This document shows positions 1 through 5,000 of a stretch of DNA of 8,181 bases, piece after piece (position 1 is the first letter of the stretch; every line of letters starts with the position of its first letter). A model generated the notes under the pieces. It had not been told where the DNA came from. It saw only the letters and a list, made by a program, of their open reading frames with translations, and did not search any database. The stretch is from Deltaproteobacteria bacterium (GTDB taxonomy: Bacteria > Desulfobacterota_B > Binatia > UBA9968). The translations under genes were made by a program, and so were the position numbers. The stretch is taken from the NCBI GenBank assembly GCA_005879255.1, contig VBKY01000066.1:1-8181 (forward strand), read 5' to 3'.

Positions 1-314
1 TCGTCCGCGTTCTGAACAATCTCGATGACACCGTGGAACGGCTCGACGTTGAGCTGCTCGGCGCTCATCTGCGCGCCATCGAGCACTTCCCGTAGAACAC
101 CCGGCGTCCCCTTCTGAAGCTGGTTGAGTTCGGCGAGCGCAGCCTGTGCAAAGTCGGGCGTCAATGGATCATCGATCGCAATTGCGTCCAGCCCCAGTTG
201 CCACAGATCCTGTGCCGCCTTACGACCCCGTTCAGCGTCAGAAGATGTCACCGTTATATTGTCCGGATTTGTTTCGATTTGGGTTACTCCAATGAACTCA
301 GTTGGATCACTCAT
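1..314 (-). CDS. N-terminal part of a sacsin-like GHKL-type ATPase (partial, continues past left edge)
   Basis: Reading leftward from the ATG at 314-312, 104 codons are open to the window edge. The first ~85 residues are acidic and mostly helical and I do not recognise them. Residues 93-104 read FHGVIEIVQNAD. This matches the first helix of the GHKL/Hsp90-like nucleotide-binding fold as found in sacsin-type proteins (consensus ELIQNADDA), where the Asn binds Mg-ATP and the Asp after Ala contacts the nucleotide. By family knowledge, such bacterial proteins are often very large, may carry DUF3883 or nuclease-like modules, and are common near restriction or defence genes; that role here is inference. 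The start is the first ATG after the upstream gene's stop (27-base gap), with no clear ribosome binding site, so coupling to the upstream gene is plausible. The ATPase call rests on one short motif. Confidence 0.72.
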   Translation of the reverse strand, partial: MSDPTEFIGVTQIETNPDNITVTSSDAERGRKAAQDLWQLGLDAIAIDDPLTPDFAQAALAELNQLQKGTPGVLREVLDGAQMSAEQLNVEPFHGVIEIVQNAD

Positions 315-341
315 TACATCGTTGTTTGGGTCCGCTGACGG

Positions 342-719
342 TCAGTCTTCTGTGTACCAGACTGGATTCTTACCACGATGTTCGATTTCACCACCGAGCA
401 CGTGCGCATTCCGAAAGGCAATGACGATACGGTCGCAGGGCCGCAGGAGCTGACGTAGCTTGTCCCGGGCCTTATGGACCTCATCCGGCGACAGCCCGTC
501 GAGGTTTAGTGAGCGTTTCAAAAGTTCGTGATCGATATATTCTTCCATCCGGTCCGGGACCATCACGTGAGTGGCTGCCGGGTCTATCTCGGCTTCGAGA
601 ACAAAGCGTCGGTGGGGCATATCCGCGAGGCGAATGAAGTGTTGATCTCGCACTCGGCGTAGAGATGCATGCCAAAACCCTGTGATTCCATGACGCTCGC
701 CAGAAGGCTTCGACAGCAC
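342..719 (-). CDS. Unrecognised protein, downstream reading frame of a probably frameshifted gene
   Basis: This frame is open for 125 residues from a GTG at 719 to a TGA at 344-342. I do not recognise the family. From about residue 25 the translation looks like real protein: a stretch with HFIRLADMPHRRFVLEAEID, then an acidic/basic helical part (EEYIDHELLKRSLNLDGLSP), a charged helix (KARDKLRQLL), a hydrophobic strand (DRIVIAF) and a tail ending NPVWYTED. There are no membrane segments. The GTG start has no obvious ribosome binding site, whereas a strong site feeds the other frame (start at 766). The likeliest reading is one ~141-residue protein beginning at 766 and shifting by -1 into this frame between about 719 and 620. 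This would be either a one-base deletion (real or in the assembly) or, less likely, a programmed shift. It precedes the sacsin-like gene by 27 bases on the same strand, so the two probably form an operon. Confidence 0.6.
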   Translation of the reverse strand: MLSKPSGERHGITGFWHASLRRVRDQHFIRLADMPHRRFVLEAEIDPAATHVMVPDRMEEYIDHELLKRSLNLDGLSPDEVHKARDKLRQLLRPCDRIVIAFRNAHVLGGEIEHRGKNPVWYTED

Positions 720-766
720 GCTCTTACAAACCGCCAGCGCTTGGTCAACTTAATATTAACCGCCAT
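584..766 (-). CDS. Upstream reading frame of the same frameshifted gene
   Basis: The ATG at 766-764 has an AAGGAG ribosome binding site 8 bases upstream, the best initiation signal on this strand. It opens 60 codons, beginning MAVNIKLTKRWRFVRACCRS and going on through MESQGFGMHLYAEC, before a stop at 586-584. The last ~20 residues look less natural than the protein that the neighbouring frame encodes over the same bases (IRLADMPHRRFVLEAEID). I therefore take this frame as the true N-terminus and the frame ending at 342 as the true C-terminus, with a -1 shift between them. The heptamer GGGTTTT (674-680 on the minus strand) lies in this frame in the X XXY YYZ register and contains a T4 run, so it is one possible site for a base loss or a slip. 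A separate 60-residue protein cannot be excluded. No family was recognised. Confidence 0.5.
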   Translation of the reverse strand: MAVNIKLTKRWRFVRACCRSLLASVMESQGFGMHLYAECEINTSFASRICPTDALFSKPR

Positions 767-774
767 ACTGGTAG

Positions 775-780
775 CTCCTT
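775..780 (-). promoter_or_regulatory. Ribosome binding site AAGGAG for the gene starting at 766
   Basis: CTCCTT on the plus strand reads AAGGAG on the minus strand, 8 bases before the ATG at 766-764. It decides the start of the frameshifted gene in favour of 766 over the unsupported GTG at 719. Confidence 0.7.
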
Positions 781-979
781 ACGGATGAATAAGATAAGTT
801 GGTTAGTTATCACTCACATCTGGGGTTAACAATGCTGACCGCCGGCGCTACTTCGCGCGGATTTTACGATCGCCCACCAATCCTTTGCAAGAAAATTTTG
901 TCTCTGCCGCAGTCACTCCGAAGGAAAGCAGAATCTTTGTTGAATGCAGTTTAGTTGGCGAACAGCTACATCACTGTTT

Positions 980-993
980 CGGGCAGGAGCCCG
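980..993 (-). terminator. Weak hairpin just downstream of queE
   Basis: CGGGC (980-984) and GCCCG (989-993) form a perfect 5-bp stem with a 4-base loop, starting 15 bases past the queE stop. There is no T-tract after it on the minus strand (the next bases are AAACAGTG), so it is at best a weak or Rho-assisted terminator and may be chance. Confidence 0.2.
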
Positions 994-1008
994 GGAATCT
1001 TCATGAAC

Positions 1009-1695
1009 TCAGGTGCCGCGCCGGTTGCCATAGAGTTCAATGTGCAAACGGGGCGTAAAACCGTAACCATTTTCCTTGCAGAGCTCGACAATCCACTTCG
1101 CCTTCTCGCTTAACTGCTTTTTTTTCGTGCCCTGCGCCATGACCAAGACGCGAGCCGGGTCAACGTTTTTGAGATTGTCCAGCACGTGACGAATTTCGTC
1201 AAAGTCTGCTTTACGTTCCACTACGAATTTGATTTGGTAGTCGTAGCTGTCGAGATATTTTTGAATGACGGTAAAATTCAGCCGTTGCTTCTCGTGCAAT
1301 TGAGCGAACTTGCCATTCTCCCTTTTCCACGGCGTCGAATTCGCCAGTTTCGGACTCAGCGAAATCAAATCACCGGCAAGCGGCTTAAAAATCGTTGCCG
1401 CTGTTTCGATCGTAATATGGGCGCCGTCGCGCTTAAGCTCACCGGTAAGCGCGCCGATTTCCGGCGCCAAGAGGGGCTCGCCACCGGTGATGACGATGTA
1501 ACGGCTCGGGTATTTCTTGACCTCGCTGACGATCTTGGAGATGCTCCATGACTTTCCTTCCGGCCGCCACGAAGTGTAGGGCGTGTCGCACCATACGCAG
1601 CGGAGATTGCAACCGGAAGTCCTAATGAATACCGACGGGATACCGCAAAGGCGGCCCTCGCCCTGAATGGAATAGAAAATCTCGCTAATGCGCAC
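1009..1695 (-). CDS. queE: 7-carboxy-7-deazaguanine synthase (radical SAM)
   Basis: QueE converts 6-carboxy-5,6,7,8-tetrahydropterin to 7-carboxy-7-deazaguanine, the step that makes the 7-deazaguanine core used for preQ0/queuosine in tRNA (cytosolic; needs SAM, a 4Fe-4S cluster and Mg). The 228-residue length is normal. Visible marks: N-terminal EIFYSIQGEG (residues 5-14), the cluster motif C29-x3-C33-x2-C36 followed by DT, the GGEP motif (71-74) that contacts SAM, ETA at 97-99, SPK at 114-116, and the C-terminal LHIELYGNRRG. The start is GTG; an in-frame TAA lies only three codons upstream, so there is little room for another. No clear ribosome binding site precedes it. The coding strand has an A8G run over K191-K193, in register as A AAA AAG, a classic slip sequence. 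No queC, queD or queF lies next to it in this window; the gene is divergent from the uvrA unit. Family assignment is secure. Confidence 0.95.
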   Translation of the reverse strand: MRISEIFYSIQGEGRLCGIPSVFIRTSGCNLRCVWCDTPYTSWRPEGKSWSISKIVSEVKKYPSRYIVITGGEPLLAPEIGALTGELKRDGAHITIETAATIFKPLAGDLISLSPKLANSTPWKRENGKFAQLHEKQRLNFTVIQKYLDSYDYQIKFVVERKADFDEIRHVLDNLKNVDPARVLVMAQGTKKKQLSEKAKWIVELCKENGYGFTPRLHIELYGNRRGT

Positions 1696-1831
1696 CGGAT
1701 CAAATTATCAAAGTGCCGGCGCGCGTTAAAGCCGCCGAAATCTTGCATCAATCGTGCCGTGTGCTAAACGTAATAGGTTGGCACGCTAGGAAAAGCATCC
1801 GCCCACAGGCGCCATAAAGGAAAACTGTCCG
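1696..1831. promoter_or_regulatory. Divergent intergenic region between queE and the small gene/uvrA unit
   Basis: Promoters for both directions should lie in these 136 bases. For queE, GATAAT on the minus strand (1709-1704) is a good -10 match but lies only 8 bases before the GTG, which would make the transcript nearly leaderless; no good -35 accompanies it. A dyad, CGTGCC (1753-1758) and GGCACG (1780-1785), is perfect over 6 bp with a 21-base centre and could be an operator for the plus-strand unit. No LexA-type box (CTG-N10-CAG) was evident. AAAGGAAAA at 1816-1824 supplies the ribosome binding site for the start at 1832. Confidence 0.4.
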
Positions 1832-2074
1832 ATGGCAGCAGATAAGGAAGCGTTGATGGCCGAAGAGCGAAAGTTGCGCCGGCTCTGCCGGGCGATGGAT
1901 CTTGCTGCAGCGCTCTTGTGGCGGGTCGATCTCACTTTGGACGAAGCGCGGGACGTCGTGAATCACGCGAAGCGCACCGCGCTGGAGCTCTTTCCCGATA
2001 AAGAGGAGACTTTCGATTTGATTTACGGCTCGCGCTTTCGCCGCATTCTCGTCGAGAAATATCACTTGCAATGA
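1832..2074 (+). CDS. Small charged helical protein, translationally coupled to uvrA
   Basis: This 80-residue soluble protein of unknown function has a purine-rich AAGGAAAA ribosome binding site about 10 bases before its ATG. Residues 1-20 are strongly charged (KEALMAEERKLRRLCR). Then comes an amphipathic or hydrophobic helix (MDLAAALLW, 22-30), a helix with LTLDEARDVVNHAKRTAL (34-51), and a C-terminal part with LFPDKEETFDLIYGSRFRRIL (53-73). There is no signal peptide, membrane segment or metal motif; the one Cys is at residue 19. I infer an all-alpha fold. Its TGA overlaps the ATG at 2071 as ATGA, the usual sign of translational coupling, so it is probably made together with UvrA. The codon pattern and the overlap argue for a real gene. 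A repair or regulatory role is only suggested by position. Confidence 0.8.
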   Translation: MAADKEALMAEERKLRRLCRAMDLAAALLWRVDLTLDEARDVVNHAKRTALELFPDKEETFDLIYGSRFRRILVEKYHLQ

Positions 2075-5000
2075 ATCGCCGTCCGACCAACTCAAATCCC
2101 GCCGCAGCACGGCTCGACACCGCGTTAACGAACGTGACCATGAACGGTAAATTCATTCATATCCGCGGCGCTAAACAAAACAATCTCAAAAATCTCGATC
2201 TTCAGATCCCTCTCAATGCGCTTACCGTGATTACCGGCGTCAGCGGTTCGGGAAAATCGACGATCGCGTTTGACATTTTGTACGCCGAAGGGCAGCGCCG
2301 CTACGTTGAGAGTTTTTCCGCCTATGCCCGGCAGTTCCTCGATCGCATGGATAAGCCTGACGTGGAGAGTATCGAAGGCATCCCGCCCACGATCGCCATC
2401 GATCAGAGCCGGCCAGTACGAACTTCACGCTCCACTGTCGGCACGATGACGGAGTTGCACGATCATTTTAAGCTGCTCTTTTCCAAAATCGCGGTGCTTC
2501 ACTGTCGCGGCTGCGATCGTGTCGTGGAGCGCGATACCACGCAGTCGGTTTTTTCTAAACTCAGCGCGCTCTCTGAAGGGACCGCGGCCGTTTTGACCTT
2601 CCCCTTGGCGCCCTCCTCGGTTGCTTGGGATGATGTGCGTAATGGGCTGCGCCAAGCCGGTTTTCACCGCTTGCTCATCGAGCGGTCGATTCGCGAGCTT
2701 GACGAGCTCGAGGAATCACCCGGCGGCGATGATGCGTTGCAAATAGTCGTCGACCGTTTTGCATTCCGGCCGGAAAACAAAAAACGCATCTCAGATTCTC
2801 TGGAACAAGCCTTTCATTACGGCAAAGGGCGGCTGAATCTGTTTTTGCCGCAGAATGATTGGCGGTGCGAGCCATTCAGTAATCGTTTACATTGTCCGCA
2901 CTGCAACATTTCTTATCGCGATCCCGTGCCCAATCTGTTTTCGTTCAACAGTCCGCTCGGCGCCTGCGAGACCTGCCGTGGCTTTGGCCGAGTGATCGAC
3001 ATCGATCTCGATCTGGTCATTCCCGACCCCGGCAAGTCGCTCATGGACGGCGCCATCAAGCCGTGGATTAACCGGGCCCGCCGGACGCGCCGATTACTCG
3101 ATTTCTGCGAGCGCAAAAAAATACCGACGAAAAAGTCCTGGCGCGAACTGACCGACAAACAAAGACAGCTAGTCATCGACGGCGACGGCGAATACAAAGG
3201 CATCCGCGGCTGGTTCCGCCGTCTCGAGCGTCGCAGCTACCGCATGCACGTGCGCGTCCTGCTGGCGCGTTACCGGGCCTACCTGATCTGTCCGGAGTGT
3301 CAGGGATCACGGCTAAAGCCCGACGCGCTCAACTACCGCATCGACGGCCAAGACATCGCTCGAGTGAACGCCATGAGCGTCGGCGAAGCGCACAGCTTTT
3401 TCGATAAGCTCAGGCCCGCCGGCGCCCTCGATCAGGTGTCTAGTTTAATCCTCAATGAGATTCGTCGCCGACTGGGTTATCTCGTCGGCGTCGGTCTGGA
3501 ATATCTCACGCTTGACCGCCAGTCGCGCACGCTTTCCGGCGGCGAGCTTGAGCGTGTCGATCTGACCACCGCCATCGGTTCGTCACTCGTCAACACGCTC
3601 TACGTGCTCGACGAGCCTTCCATCGGTCTTCATCCACGCGACAGCCGTCGATTGGTCGAGATCCTCCAGCGTTTGCGGGCGAACCAAAACACCGTCGTCG
3701 TCGTCGAGCATGACCCGGAGATCATCAAGGAATGCGATCACATCATCGATCTCGGCCCGAAGGCCGGCGACCAAGGTGGTCAGGTCATGTTTGCCGGCAC
3801 TTACGATGAGCTGCTCAAAGACGAGCAATCGCTGACCGCCGCCTACCTGAGCCGGCGCAGGTCAATTCCGTTTCCGACGCGTAACCGCAAGCCGTTGTCT
3901 CAGCGCGCCGTCAAAATCAAAGGAGCCCACGCTAACAATCTGAAAACCCTCGACGTCGAGATTCCGCTCGGCGTCTTCGTTTGCATCACCGGCGTGTCGG
4001 GTTCGGGAAAATCCAGCCTGGTCGACGAAGTCATCTACCGCAACTTGAAAAAGCTCAAAGAAGCCCCCGCTGCCAAAGTCACTGACTGCGCGAGCATCGA
4101 GGGTGTCGACAAAATTTCCGAGGTCGTGCTGGTCGATCAATCGCCGGTTGGCACCACGCCACGTTCGAATCCGGCGACGTACATGAAAGCGTTCGACGGC
4201 ATTCGCCGCCTTTTCGCGGCCGCCGATCTATCCCGTCTGCGCGGTTTTACACCGTCGACATTTTCCTTCAACGTCGAAGGCGGCCGCTGCGAGACCTGCC
4301 GCGGCGAAGGCTTCGAGAAAGTCGAGATGCAATTTCTCTCGGACGTGTACACTTCCTGCCCGGAATGCCATGGCAGCCGTTTTCGCGAGGAGATTTTAGA
4401 AGTCAGCTATCGCGGCAAAAATATCCGCCAGGTGTTGGACCTCACCGTTGCCGAGGCGCTTGAATTCTTCAAAGACACGGCGGAAATCCGCAACAGCCTT
4501 GCGCCGCTGCGCGCGGTGGGGCTGGAATATGTGCGCTTGGGTCAGCCACTGACGACACTCTCGGGCGGCGAGTCGCAGCGCCTAAAACTAGCGGCGCATA
4601 TGGCGAGAGCGAGAAAAGCCGGAACCCTTTTTATCTTTGATGAGCCTACCACAGGCCTTCACTTTCACGACATCGAGCGCCTGCTCTGGGCATTTAACGA
4701 ACTGATCGATCAGGGTCATTCTGTAGTCGTCATCGAGCACAACATGGAAGTGGTGAAGTGCGCCGATCACATCATCGATCTCGGTCCGGAGGGCGGCGAC
4801 GCTGGAGGTGAAATCGTGGCTGCGGGAACAGCCGCAGAGATCACGCGAGTCGAACGCTCGCACACCGGAGTCTATTTACGGCCCTATCTCAAAACCAGCG
4901 CGTCACCGTTCACACCTGTCCTGGAAAATGTGAGGACAGTGCCTGCCGCGCCCTTAGCTGTGGACCAGAATGCCATCGCCATCGTCGGAGCGAAGGAACA

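Larger units (their letters stand above)
767..1008. other. Non-coding region between queE and the minus-strand accessory genes
   Basis: I see no convincing ORF or RNA gene in these 242 bases. The part nearest the 766 start is AT-richer and should hold that gene's promoter. On the minus strand a TTGTTA (832-827) and a GATAAC (811-806) lie 15 bases apart, which is a poor promoter because the spacer is short. A GC hairpin lies just past the queE stop. The base composition seems lower in GC than that of the uvrA region by eye, which would fit an acquired segment, but I did not count it. Confidence 0.5.

Noticed and set aside
124..453. Plus-strand open frame of 109 residues
   Set aside because: It lies opposite the sacsin-like gene and the end of the frameshifted gene, is Ser/Ala-rich, and has no good start signal.
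767..1008. CRISPR array, tRNA or small RNA in the gap
   Set aside because: No repeated units, cloverleaf or conserved RNA motif could be made out.
1..1695. queE next to a defence-like gene as part of a Dpd-type 7-deazaguanine DNA modification cluster
   Set aside because: No dpd-type genes are visible, a 242-base gap separates queE from the accessory genes, and queE alone is normal for tRNA queuosine synthesis.
1748..2110. Minus-strand open frame of 120 residues
   Set aside because: It crosses the divergent promoter region and lies opposite the small gene, which has a better start and the ATGA overlap with uvrA.
3115..3121. A7 run in uvrA as a phase-variation switch
   Set aside because: The frame is intact across it, it encodes ordinary Lys-Lys in a basic segment, and nothing else suggests switching.
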